Source of the DNA: an uncultured Collinsella sp.
GTDB lineage: Bacteria > Actinomycetota > Coriobacteriia > Coriobacteriales > Coriobacteriaceae
Assembly: GCA_902469555.1 (NCBI GenBank)
Contig: CABRDB010000084.1
Span: 1-33,178 of the forward strand
Reading direction: 5' to 3'
Length of the DNA: 33,178 nt
In this document: one piece after another, positions 22,999 to 30,993 of the stretch
How the letters are laid out: each line of letters opens with the position of its first letter
Position numbering within the stretch: the first letter of the stretch is position 1
Program-made: the position numbers and the translations under genes
The notes under the pieces: model-generated
Told to the model about the DNA's origin: nothing
The model's input: only the letters and a program-made list of their open reading frames with translations
Databases searched by the model: none

Positions 22999-24134
22999 TC
23001 TATCTGGATAACGCGGCGACGACCATGCACAAGCCGCAGACGGTCATCGATGCCGTGACGCAGGCGATGTGCTCGCTCGGCAATGCCGGGCGCGGCGCCA
23101 CGTCGGGTGCCCTCGATGCCGCTCGTACGATTCACGCTTGCCGTGCCAAGCTCGCGCGCCTTTTGGGTTGCCCGAGGGCGGACCATGTGTGCTTTACGCC
23201 CAACTCCACGGCGGCGCTCAACACCGCCATCAACGGGGTGGTGCGCCCCGGCGACCATGTGGTCACAACGGTGCTCGAGCACAACTCCGTGCTGCGTCCG
23301 CTCAACCGCCTGGCGGCAGAGCAGGGTGTGACGGTTGAGCATGCGGGCTGTGATACCAACGGCGTGCTCGACTATGACGAGCTCGAGCGGCTGGTCACGC
23401 CCGGTACGCGTGCTGTGGTGGTGACGCACGCCTCCAATGTGACTGGCAACGCGGTCGACATTGCGCGCGTGGCGGCCATGGCCAATGCTGCCGGCGCGCT
23501 GGTGATCGTCGACGCCTCGCAGTCTGCCGGCGCGATGCATATCGATATGCAGGCCATGGGGCTCGACGTGGTGTGCTTTACTGGCCACAAGGGACTCATG
23601 GGTCCGCAGGGGACCGGCGGGCTGGCCGTGGCGGAGGGCATTGACGTGGCGCCGTGGGCCATGGGCGGCACGGGCGTGCACAGCTTCGATGCGCTGCAGC
23701 CGCTTGAGTGGCCCACGCGCCTTGAGGCGGGCACGCTCAACGGCCACGGCATCGCGGGACTTTCCGCAGGTCTCGACTTTATCGAGGCGCAAAGCGGGGT
23801 CGAGACGATTGCGGCGCATGAGCGAGCACTGGCGGATCGCTTTCTCGCTGGCGTGCGCGAAATCCCGGAGATCAAGCTCTACGGCGCCTTTGACCAGCCC
23901 GTGCGCTCGGCGATCGTTTCACTCAACGTGGGCGATATCGATTCGGCCGAGATTTCGGACGCGCTCATGCAAGGGTGGGGGATTGCGACGCGCCCCGGCG
24001 CCCACTGCGCTCCGCTCATGCACCGCGCGTTGGGGACCGAGCGCCAGGGTGTCGTTCGCTTCTCGTTTGGGTATTTCAACACGGACGAGGAAGTTGACGC
24101 CGCGATTGAAGCTTTGCGCGATTTAGCTTGCTAA
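22995..24134 (+). CDS. Cysteine desulfurase / selenocysteine lyase-like PLP enzyme
   Basis: A 379-residue class V aminotransferase-fold enzyme. It begins MIYLDNAATT, binds PLP through Lys199 in FTGHKGLMGPQGTGGL, and has the catalytic Cys338 in RPGAHCAPLMH. The RxGxHCAP arrangement and position match the desulfurase subfamily that sits beside DUF3343 and yedF. It likely mobilises Se (or S) from selenocysteine (or cysteine) for the neighbouring YedF and SelD. It overlaps the DUF3343 gene by four bases and is the last gene of the operon. Confidence 0.9.
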   Translation: MIYLDNAATTMHKPQTVIDAVTQAMCSLGNAGRGATSGALDAARTIHACRAKLARLLGCPRADHVCFTPNSTAALNTAINGVVRPGDHVVTTVLEHNSVLRPLNRLAAEQGVTVEHAGCDTNGVLDYDELERLVTPGTRAVVVTHASNVTGNAVDIARVAAMANAAGALVIVDASQSAGAMHIDMQAMGLDVVCFTGHKGLMGPQGTGGLAVAEGIDVAPWAMGGTGVHSFDALQPLEWPTRLEAGTLNGHGIAGLSAGLDFIEAQSGVETIAAHERALADRFLAGVREIPEIKLYGAFDQPVRSAIVSLNVGDIDSAEISDALMQGWGIATRPGAHCAPLMHRALGTERQGVVRFSFGYFNTDEEVDAAIEALRDLAC

Positions 24135-24148
24135 AGCGTATATACTTG

Positions 24149-24178
24149 CGGGATGGGCCTTTTGCCCGTCCCGTTTTT
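24149..24178 (+). terminator. Terminator of the double-cubane/selenium operon
   Basis: A 10-bp stem (24149-24158 with 24164-24173, one T-G pair), CTTTT loop, then TTTTTG. It closes the operon 15 bases after the desulfurase-like gene. Confidence 0.9.
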
Positions 24179-24201
24179 GTTTCGACCCGAAAGGTGGTCC
24201 C

Positions 24202-25560
24202 ATGGCCTCATCCGCGCCGCGCGGCCTGCGCTCCGACCATGTCGTTACCGTCGGTATCGCCCTGTTCTCGATGCTCTTTGGCGCCGGCAACCTTATTATT
24301 CCGCCGCTGCTGGCGCTGCAGGCAGGTTCTGCCACGCCGGTCGCCATGCTCGGCTTTCTCATTGCCGCCATCGGCCTGCCCGTCATGGGCTTTATCGCCG
24401 TGGCACTTGCCGGAACGGCGCGCGAGCTTGCCGGCCGTGTGCATCCCAAGTTCGGCGAGTTCTTTGTCGCGGCGGTGTATCTGGCTATCGGCCCGTGCCT
24501 GGCCATTCCGCGCACGAGCTCCACGGCCTTCGAGATGCTGGTGCCGCTGTTGCCCGAGGGCGTCTCGCTCGGCACGGCGCGCCTGGTGTTTGCCGTCGGC
24601 TTCTTTGTCGTCGCGTTTGCGCTCACGCTGCGCCCGGGCGTCATCACACGCGTGCTCGGCCGCATTACGGGCCCCGCGCTCATTGCGCTCATCGTGCTGG
24701 TCGTTGGTGCTGCCGTGATCTCGCCGCTGGGTTCCGCTGCCGCGCCGCAGGCCCCCTACGATGCTGGCGCTGCCGTGCAGGGCTTTCTGACTGGCTATCA
24801 GACCATGGACCTGCTCGCGTCGCTCGCCTTTGGCATCATCATCGCCGAGACCATCCACGAGTTGGGTGTTACCGATGACAAGCGCGTGGCCTTCGAGATT
24901 TCGCGTTCCGGTGTGATCGCCGGCGTACTCATGGCCATCATCTACTGCGGCTTGGGCCTTGCCGGTATGCAGCTCGGCACCGTGATGCCCGACGCTACCA
25001 ACGGCGCCGCCATCCTCGCCCGTTCGGCCTCCATGCATTTTGGGCTTGCCGGCACGGTCGTGGTCTTTGCGATCTTTTTCCTCGCCTGCATGAACGTGTG
25101 CATCGGCCTCATCAGCTGCTGCTCGCGTTACTTCTGCGAGACGTATGTGGTCGAAGGGGGAGCGGAGGCCTCTGAGGAGGCCATGCGCCGCCCCTTTGCG
25201 GTTCTCGCCTTTGTGTTCGCAGCGTTTTCGTGCGTGCTCTCCAACGTGGGCCTCGACGTGATTCTTATGTTCTCGGTGCCCATGCTCAATGCCTTGTATC
25301 CCGTTGCCATTGTGCTGGTGCTTATGGGCCTGGTGCACGGTTTTTGCGACGCGCATCCGCAGGTATGGGTCTGGGTCGGCGGCGTCGTCGCGGTGCAGAG
25401 CGTGATCACCTCGGTCCGCGACGCGTTCTTTGCTGGCGCGTGGCTACCGTTCGATGCGCTGCCGCTGGCGGATATCGGTGCCGCGTGGGCGCCGGTCGCC
25501 GTGGTGGCGTTTGTGATAGGCCTGCTCCACAGCCGGTTTGTCGCACATTCGAGGAGCTAG
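24202..25560 (+). CDS. brnQ: Branched-chain amino acid transporter, LIVCS family
   Basis: A 452-residue membrane protein with about 12 hydrophobic segments. The N-terminal FSMLFGAGNLIIPPLLALQAG and the segment GPCLAIPRTSSTAFEM are hallmarks of BrnQ, a sodium- or proton-coupled importer of leucine, isoleucine and valine. The ATG at 24202 follows AAAGG. It is flanked by a terminator upstream and a tRNA promoter downstream, so it is a single gene. Its own promoter is not obvious within the 67-base gap. Confidence 0.93.
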   Translation: MASSAPRGLRSDHVVTVGIALFSMLFGAGNLIIPPLLALQAGSATPVAMLGFLIAAIGLPVMGFIAVALAGTARELAGRVHPKFGEFFVAAVYLAIGPCLAIPRTSSTAFEMLVPLLPEGVSLGTARLVFAVGFFVVAFALTLRPGVITRVLGRITGPALIALIVLVVGAAVISPLGSAAAPQAPYDAGAAVQGFLTGYQTMDLLASLAFGIIIAETIHELGVTDDKRVAFEISRSGVIAGVLMAIIYCGLGLAGMQLGTVMPDATNGAAILARSASMHFGLAGTVVVFAIFFLACMNVCIGLISCCSRYFCETYVVEGGAEASEEAMRRPFAVLAFVFAAFSCVLSNVGLDVILMFSVPMLNALYPVAIVLVLMGLVHGFCDAHPQVWVWVGGVVAVQSVITSVRDAFFAGAWLPFDALPLADIGAAWAPVAVVAFVIGLLHSRFVAHSRS

Positions 25561-25571
25561 AATATCGCCGC

Positions 25572-25600
25572 TTGCACAGGCGGGAAGTCTCCCCTATAAT
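25572..25600 (+). promoter_or_regulatory. Promoter of the tRNA-Pro/tRNA-Gly unit
   Basis: TTGCAC at 25572-25577 and a perfect TATAAT at 25595-25600, spaced by 17 bases. The expected start is near 25607, about 45 bases before tRNA-Pro. Confidence 0.85.
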
Positions 25601-25651
25601 TTCCTTCGCTTTGGGACACGCAAGGTTTATGCCTTAGCTGCTCAACACCTT

Positions 25652-25728
25652 CGGGACGTGGCGCAGTTTGGTAGCGCGCCTGCTTTGGGAGCAGGATGTC
25701 GCAGGTTCAAATCCTGTCGTCCCGACCA
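25652..25728 (+). tRNA. tRNA-Pro (anticodon UGG)
   Basis: 77 bases with encoded CCA. The acceptor stem is CGGGACG/CGTCCCG, the anticodon arm CCTGC-TTTGGGA-GCAGG with anticodon TGG, and the T loop TTCAAAT. Confidence 0.96.
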
Positions 25729-25734
25729 TATCTT

Positions 25735-25808
25735 GCGGGCGTAGTTCAATGGTAGAACCCCAGCCTTCCAAGCTGATGACGCGGGTTCGATTCCCGTCGC
25801 CCGCTCCA
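25735..25808 (+). tRNA. tRNA-Gly (anticodon UCC)
   Basis: 74 bases with encoded CCA. The acceptor stem is GCGGGCG/CGCCCGC, the anticodon loop CTTCCAA with anticodon TCC, and the T arm CGGGTTCGATTCCCG. It lies six bases after tRNA-Pro and is probably cotranscribed. Confidence 0.96.
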
Positions 25809-26011
25809 TAAGAATTGTTTTAACGGCTTTGGTTTCCTTTGGGAATCAGAGCTGTTTTCGTTTACGCGCCGGGCGACGGGAATCGAACCCGTCAGGGTGC
25901 GGAGCTGAGAAAATGCGTGAGCATTTTCAAGCGCAGCACGCAAGGGCCGAAGGCCCGCAGCGAAACAAGGATTTGCGAAGCAAATCCTTGGACTTCCCGT
26001 CGCCCGCTCCA
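25809..26011. mobile_element. Short segment bounded by copies of the tRNA-Gly 3' end
   Basis: The last 18 bases of tRNA-Gly (25791-25808) recur exactly at 25994-26011. In between, 25870-25891 is an exact inverted copy of 22 bases of the T arm and acceptor (25782-25803). The interior holds three hairpins: AAAATGC/GCATTTT at 25910-25927, GGGCC/GGCCC at 25944-25956, and an 11-bp stem around GAA at 25966-25990. Terminal direct repeats of a tRNA end are the footprint of site-specific integration; no integrase is present. It could be a remnant or a palindromic repeat. Confidence 0.55.
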
Positions 26012-26016
26012 AGCTA

Positions 26017-26022
26017 TATAAT
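26017..26022 (+). promoter_or_regulatory. Candidate -10 box for the formate/nitrite channel gene
   Basis: A perfect TATAAT lies just beyond the repeat segment. At 17 bases spacing the -35 would be TTCCCG, inside the duplicated tRNA end, a poor match. Confidence 0.35.
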
Positions 26023-26131
26023 CGCAGGCCAATATGCTAATTTGGCTCGCGTTTATTTTTATACCGTCCGACCTCGCGGGGCAAATGAACCAAGAGCGTT
26101 TGTCCCACATCGTAAGAAAGTAGTGATTGCC

Positions 26132-26968
26132 ATGGCACAGAGTAAGGCAGAATACCCCACCCCCGACTGCCTGGCGCCCGCCGCGATCGAGGCTAAGTCC
26201 GAGGCCGCCGGCGTTACCAAGGCCAACCTGCCGGTCTCGAAGGCCTTTTTGCTCGCCATGTTCGCCGGAGCGTTTATCGCCTTCGGCGGCCTGTTCTTCA
26301 CGGTCTTTCTGAGCGATCCCACGCTTGGCTGGGGCGCCCAGCGCTTCGTGGGCGGTCTTGCTTTTTGCCTGGGACTGGTGCTCGTGCTCATTTGCGGCGC
26401 GGAGCTGTTTACCGGTAACTCGCTTATGGTATGCGCGCTTAAGAGCAAAAAGATTACGCTCGTCCAGATGTTCAAGGCTTGGGCTGTTGTGTGGATCGGC
26501 AACTTTGCCGGCGCCCTGTTCGTTGTCTTTTTGATTTACATGGCAGCTATTTATAAGCTCAACGGCGAGGCCGTCGCCAATACCATGGTGAGCGTCGCCG
26601 CCGGTAAGGTTGCGATCGACGCCGTTACCATCTTCTTCCGCGGCATTTTGTGCAACATCTTTGTCTGCCTGGCCGTATGGATCGGCACTGCCGGCAAGAC
26701 CGTGGTCGACAAGGTCGTGGGCATTTTGCTGCCCATCGCTGCCTTTGTGGCCTGCGGTTTTGAGCACTGCGTCGCCAACATGTACTTTTTGCCCATGGGT
26801 ATTTTGATGCACTCCTGCGGCTATGGAGCCGATGTCGCTGGCGCCGATGCCCTCAACGCTGCCGGGTTGGCGCTCAACCTTACGGTCGCCACGCTGGGCA
26901 ATATCGTGGGTGGCGCCCTGATCGTGGCGCTGGGCTACTGGTTTATCTACGCCAACAAAGAGTCCTAA
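26132..26968 (+). CDS. Formate/nitrite transporter (FNT) family channel
   Basis: A 278-residue FNT pentameric channel with six membrane helices. Family signatures are GAELFTGNSLM at about 90-100, the FRGILCNIFVCLAVW helix, and GFEHCVANMYFLPMGI carrying the central conserved histidine. FocA-type formate passage is most likely in an anaerobe with selenocysteine machinery, since formate dehydrogenase is the commonest bacterial selenoprotein; nitrite or hydrosulfide channels cannot be excluded. The start is ATG 26132; the ribosome-binding site (AAGAAAG) is weak. Open codons upstream read through the tRNA-derived segment and are not coding. Confidence 0.9.
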   Translation: MAQSKAEYPTPDCLAPAAIEAKSEAAGVTKANLPVSKAFLLAMFAGAFIAFGGLFFTVFLSDPTLGWGAQRFVGGLAFCLGLVLVLICGAELFTGNSLMVCALKSKKITLVQMFKAWAVVWIGNFAGALFVVFLIYMAAIYKLNGEAVANTMVSVAAGKVAIDAVTIFFRGILCNIFVCLAVWIGTAGKTVVDKVVGILLPIAAFVACGFEHCVANMYFLPMGILMHSCGYGADVAGADALNAAGLALNLTVATLGNIVGGALIVALGYWFIYANKES

Positions 26969-26989
26969 AGGACCCAACCCATAACCGAC

Positions 26990-27078
26990 CAAAAAGGGAC
27001 AGGTTTATTTTGGCAGGTTTTGAGCGAGGCGCTGCGCCGTCTTGTCACGAGCTGCCATAATGGACCTGTCCCTTTTTG
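26990..27078. repeat. Long GGGACAGG palindrome between the FNT gene and selA
   Basis: 15-bp perfect outer arms (26990-27004 with 27064-27078) continue as an imperfect stem through TGGCAG/CTGCCA and enclose GGCG-CTG-CGCC. The right arm carries CCCTTTTT, so it can also terminate the FNT gene. It belongs to the GGGACNGT set. Confidence 0.78.
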
Positions 27079-27152
27079 CATGTGCGTTGCCGCGTTTTGC
27101 TGCTGACGACAAAGGGGACCCGCTTTTTATTGAACATGTCGAAAGGCTTTCC

Positions 27153-28610
27153 ATGAGCGACTGCGAATCCATGCCTGCCGAGGTGCGCGACCGCCTGCGC
27201 TCCATTCCCGCCGTTCACGAGCTGCTGGCCGAGTGGCCGGTCATGAAGGCTGCCGGCGATGCGGGCGACATGATTGTGCGCGAGGCGATTGATGCCGAGC
27301 TCGATGCCGAGCGCGAGGCGATTCGCTCTGGCGTCCCCGCTAGGAATAAGCGCGAGCTCGCCTTGGCCATCGAGCAGCGGTGCCACCGACTGTCGCTGCC
27401 GACCCTGCGCCCTGCCGTCAACGCGTCGGGCGTTGTGATTCACACCAATCTGGGCCGTGCTCCGCTTGCTCCCGCAGCAGTGCAGGCGGTGGCCGATGTC
27501 GCCCGCGGCTACAGCACGCTTGAGTATGACGTCGCGACCTGTGCCCGTGGGGGCCGCAAAGAGCATGCCGCGCGTCTGCTGCGCACGCTCACGGGGGCGC
27601 AGGACGCCCTGGTTGTCAACAACAACGCCGCGGCGGTGCTGCTGGTGCTTGCCGCGCATGCAAGCGGCAAAGAGGTCATCGTGAGCCGTGGCGAGCTTGT
27701 CGAGGTGGGCGGCAGCTTCCGCATTCCCGATATCATGGCGGCTTCGGGTGCCAAGCTTGTCGAGGTGGGCTCCACCAACCGCACGCATCTGGATGATTAC
27801 CGAAGCGCCATTACGCCCAATACGGCGATGATCTTGAAAGTTCATCCTTCTAACTACCGTATCGAGGGTTTCCACGAGGAGGTTTCCGCGGCGGAGCTTT
27901 CTGCGCTGGCGCATGAGCACGGGCTGTTACTGTACGAGGACCAGGGCTCGGGCGCTTTGCTTACAGATGAGGTGCTCGTCGATGCTGGGGAGAAGCCCAC
28001 GTCCGCCTCGCTTTGCGCCGGCGTTGACGTCGTCTCGTGCTCGGGCGACAAGCTGCTCGGCGCCTCGCAAGCGGGCATTATTCTCGGTAGCGCCCAGGTA
28101 ATCGCCGCCTGTGCCTCGCATCCGCTTATGCGCGCGCTTCGCCCCGGCAAGCTCACGCTCGCGGCGCTCGAGGCCACTTTGCGCCTGTATGTGACCGGAT
28201 CCGATACAGCGCATCGGGAGATCCCGGTGCTCAACATGCTTTCCGGCGCGCCGGCTCCGCTCGAGCGTCAGGCCAAGCGCCTGCATGACCGCATGCTGCG
28301 CAAGCTTCGCGAGTCTCAGTGTGAGGAGGCGGTGGAGCTGCAGGTTGTCGAGGGCGTGTCTGCTCCGGGCGGCGGTTCGCTGCCGACCGTCGAGCTCCCA
28401 ACTTTTTGCGTTGCCGTCTGTCCCGTCGATGGGCGTCTATCCGCCGATGGCCTAAAGCGCGCTATGGTACAGGAGCCCGATACGCCGGTTGTGACGCGCG
28501 TGCGGCACGACCAGGTGCTTTTTGACGTTCGCACGCTTTTGCGCGACACCGACCTTGACCTGTGTGCGTCTGCGTTGGCGGATGCCGTGCGGGCAGGTTT
28601 GCGTCGATGA
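27153..28610 (+). CDS. selA: L-seryl-tRNA(Sec) selenium transferase
   Basis: A 485-residue PLP enzyme that converts seryl-tRNA(Sec) to selenocysteyl-tRNA(Sec) with selenophosphate. It shows the N-terminal tRNA-binding part (about 1-85), INASGVVIHTNLGRAPL-type segment near 90-104, EYD at 124-126, NNNAAAVLL near 156-164, and SGDKLLGASQAG with the PLP lysine at 300. The length is slightly above E. coli SelA (463). The ATG at 27153 follows GAAAGG; upstream codons lie in the palindrome and are not used. Its stop overlaps the selB start (ATGA). Confidence 0.96.
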   Translation: MSDCESMPAEVRDRLRSIPAVHELLAEWPVMKAAGDAGDMIVREAIDAELDAEREAIRSGVPARNKRELALAIEQRCHRLSLPTLRPAVNASGVVIHTNLGRAPLAPAAVQAVADVARGYSTLEYDVATCARGGRKEHAARLLRTLTGAQDALVVNNNAAAVLLVLAAHASGKEVIVSRGELVEVGGSFRIPDIMAASGAKLVEVGSTNRTHLDDYRSAITPNTAMILKVHPSNYRIEGFHEEVSAAELSALAHEHGLLLYEDQGSGALLTDEVLVDAGEKPTSASLCAGVDVVSCSGDKLLGASQAGIILGSAQVIAACASHPLMRALRPGKLTLAALEATLRLYVTGSDTAHREIPVLNMLSGAPAPLERQAKRLHDRMLRKLRESQCEEAVELQVVEGVSAPGGGSLPTVELPTFCVAVCPVDGRLSADGLKRAMVQEPDTPVVTRVRHDQVLFDVRTLLRDTDLDLCASALADAVRAGLRR

Positions 28611-30571
28611 CCGCGCGCGAGCTTGTCGAATGTCCCGTTATCGTCGGAACGGCAGGACACGTCGACCACGGAAAGTCGGCCCTTATCGAGGCGCTGACCG
28701 GCAAAAATCCCGACCGTCTGGAGGTCGAACGGCGCCGAGGCATGACCACTGAGCTCGGCTTTGGCGAGCTCGAGCTTCCCAGCGGCAAGCTTGTCGGCTT
28801 GGTCGACGTACCCGGGCATGCGCACTATCTGCGCGCCATGGTGCAGGGCGCCACCGGCGTGGACGTTGCGTTGCTGGCGGTTTCGGCCGTTGAGGGCGTG
28901 ATGCCGCAGACCCGCGAGCACGTTCGGGTTCTGGAGCTGTTGGGTGTGACGCGCATGGTCGTCGCACTCACGATGCGCGATTTGGCCGACCACGAGATTG
29001 CCGCGCTGGCGGAGCTCGATGTCGAGGCGTTTCTGGACGGGACCGTGTTTGCGGGTGCCTCTATAGTGCCGGTGTCCTCCAAGACGGGCGAGGGCCTGGA
29101 CGAGCTGCTTACGACGCTCGATAACACGGTTTGTTCGTGCTGGTCGGAGCATCTGGAGGCGACCGCTGGCTCGGGCGCCGCGCCCCGTCTTCCCATCGAC
29201 CGTTGCTTTAGCATCCGCGGCACCGGAACCGTCGTGACGGGTACGCTGCACGACGGTCCCGTTTCGGTTGGCGATGAGCTCGTTGCGCTGCCGTCGCAAA
29301 CGCGCTGTCGCGTGCGCGGGGTGCAGGTTCACGGGGATACCCAGTGCGCGGTTCCCGGCCAGCGCGTCGCCCTGAACCTGGTGGGCGATGGCGTGGCGGG
29401 CCTCAAGCGCGGCGAGATGCTCGGCGTCGAGGGTCGCGTGGGCCAGACGCTGCGCTTTTTGATGCAACTGACATATGTGGGGCGCGATGGCGTGCGAGCC
29501 GGCGTTCTTGCTTCGGGTACACGCGTGCACGTTATGGCGGGCACGGCTGAGGTGCTCGGCCGCATTATGCTTTTAGACGACGAGCCGCCTATTGCGGTCG
29601 GCGAGACGCGTGTGGTGCAGGTGCGCCTGGAACGGCCGCTGCCGTTGCGCGCCGGCGATCATGCCGTCATTCTGTCGTATTCGCCGATTTCGCTGCTTGG
29701 CGGCGGACGCGTCCTGCTATCGCGCTGTCGCCGCGCGCGGGTCCTGTCGGCGGGGGAGCGCGCGTTGTATGCGGCGCTTGAGTCCGGAGATGTCGCGGAC
29801 GGCGTACACGCGTGGCTGGCGCTGCAAACGCTGCCTGTTGCTGCTGCCGGTGTTGCCGCAGCGCTCGATCTTGTTACCGGCGAGGTCGAGATCGTTTTGC
29901 GTGGGCTTGTGGACCAGGCTGCCGTGTGCGAGCTTGCTGCGGGCGGTGCGGTGCTCTACGCAGATGCCTCGGCTCTCGATGCTGCAATGGATGTGCTGGC
30001 TGCGGCCTTGTCCTCCATGCACGCGGCGGCTCCCAAGGAGATCGGCTTTACGTCCGGTGCGGTCGCGCACGCGGCTTGGCCGGGCGCCGGTAACGATGTC
30101 GCGATGGCACTTATTGCCGAGGGCTGTGCACGTGGCGTGTGCGCCGTCGACGGTGCCGAGGTGTTCGACCCGCATTCCGCCGCCGCGGCGATACGCGTGG
30201 TGCGCGAGGCTGGCCAGCGTATCGTGGCCCTGCTGGATGAGGCCGGTCTTAATGCGCCGACGCTTCCCGAGGTGAGCGAACAGTTGCAGCTCGATCGCGA
30301 CACCATGACGCGTGCACTGCGCGAGCTTTCGCTCAACCACTCGATCGTTAAGGTCGAGCGCGACGTTGCCTTGTCCGCCGCTGCCGAGGCCCATGCGCGT
30401 GAGGTTGTTGCGACGGCTATCGAGGATGCTGGCGGCGCCGCCACCACGAGTGTGCTGCGCGAAGCCCTGGGCGTGTCGCGCAAACGAACCATTAGCATCT
30501 TGGAGCACCTGGATGCCGTGCGCTTTACAGTACTCGACAAGGAGTCCGGCGGTCTGAGATCGCTGCGTTAG
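28607..30571 (+). CDS. selB: Selenocysteine-specific elongation factor
   Basis: A 654-residue GTPase that delivers Sec-tRNA to UGA codons marked by a SECIS hairpin. The G1 loop is GTAGHVDHGKS at 14-24, RRRGMTTELGF carries the switch threonine, and DVPGH at 67-71 is G3. G4 reads TMRD at 122-125 where [N/T]KxD is usual. Domains II and III follow to about residue 350. The C-terminal 300 residues are the winged-helix repeats that bind SECIS RNA. It is translationally coupled to selA by a four-base overlap, and tRNA-Sec lies 62 bases downstream. Confidence 0.95.
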   Translation: MTARELVECPVIVGTAGHVDHGKSALIEALTGKNPDRLEVERRRGMTTELGFGELELPSGKLVGLVDVPGHAHYLRAMVQGATGVDVALLAVSAVEGVMPQTREHVRVLELLGVTRMVVALTMRDLADHEIAALAELDVEAFLDGTVFAGASIVPVSSKTGEGLDELLTTLDNTVCSCWSEHLEATAGSGAAPRLPIDRCFSIRGTGTVVTGTLHDGPVSVGDELVALPSQTRCRVRGVQVHGDTQCAVPGQRVALNLVGDGVAGLKRGEMLGVEGRVGQTLRFLMQLTYVGRDGVRAGVLASGTRVHVMAGTAEVLGRIMLLDDEPPIAVGETRVVQVRLERPLPLRAGDHAVILSYSPISLLGGGRVLLSRCRRARVLSAGERALYAALESGDVADGVHAWLALQTLPVAAAGVAAALDLVTGEVEIVLRGLVDQAAVCELAAGGAVLYADASALDAAMDVLAAALSSMHAAAPKEIGFTSGAVAHAAWPGAGNDVAMALIAEGCARGVCAVDGAEVFDPHSAAAAIRVVREAGQRIVALLDEAGLNAPTLPEVSEQLQLDRDTMTRALRELSLNHSIVKVERDVALSAAAEAHAREVVATAIEDAGGAATTSVLREALGVSRKRTISILEHLDAVRFTVLDKESGGLRSLR

Positions 30572-30612
30572 CGGTTTCCGCATCGCTCTTTTCGGTTGTG
30601 GTCTGTTGGGTT

Positions 30613-30621
30613 TGGTAAAAT
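30613..30621 (+). promoter_or_regulatory. Candidate extended -10 promoter for tRNA-Sec
   Basis: TGGTAAAAT at 30613-30621 fits an extended -10 box 12 bases before the tRNA. No well-spaced -35 is seen (TTGTGG at 30596 is only 14 bases away). Cotranscription from selAB is an alternative. Confidence 0.4.
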
Positions 30622-30633
30622 ACCGCCACGTTT

Positions 30634-30730
30634 GGGAGCGGATGGGCTCCGGTGGGCCCCGCGGTCTTCAAAACCGTTGTGAGGCGTGCAAAACGTCTTG
30701 GATGTGTTCGATTCACATCCGTTCCCGCCA
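30634..30730 (+). tRNA. selC: tRNA-Sec (anticodon UCA)
   Basis: 97 bases with CCA encoded. It has the Sec-specific shape: 8-bp acceptor GGGAGCGG/CCGTTCCC, 6-bp D stem GGGCTC/GGGCCC around CGGT, anticodon loop CTTCAAA with TCA at 30668-30670, a long variable arm (about 30676-30698), T arm ATGTG-TTCGATT-CACAT and discriminator G. It decodes the TGA in selD of this window. Confidence 0.96.
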
Positions 30731-30743
30731 ACGCATCTCGCCA

Positions 30744-30782
30744 AAACCACCACAAAGGTGCCTGTCCCCTTTGTGGTGGTTT
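30744..30782. repeat. 15-bp palindrome after tRNA-Sec
   Basis: Perfect 15-bp arms (30744-30758 with 30768-30782) around TGCCTGTCC, reading CACAAAGG...CCTTTGTG. It contains CCTGTCCC like the other members. It may terminate the sel unit, but only three T follow. The rest of the gap to gdhA (30783-30993) shows no gene. Confidence 0.75.
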
Positions 30783-30993
30783 CGAAACGTGCGGGAAACA
30801 GCTTCGAAACACGCGATTTGCTCGTCAGGCGGTCAAAAAGCTATCTACCTGCATCGTAATCAAAATGAAACATCCGCTCGTTGCCTTATTCGTAACTTTG
30901 TAGCAACAGTGCGATATTATCCATACTCGATAAAGCTCACGGCGCATGGGGCGCCGCGAACGACACCTTTCTTTTCCATCAATTGGAGGAAGC

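Noticed and set aside
25870..25891. A second tRNA gene on the minus strand
   Set aside because: Only the T arm and part of the acceptor are present; there is no D or anticodon arm.
25829..26131. N-terminal extension of the FNT channel through the repeat segment
   Set aside because: It would translate tRNA-derived sequence; the channel family begins near the ATG at 26132.
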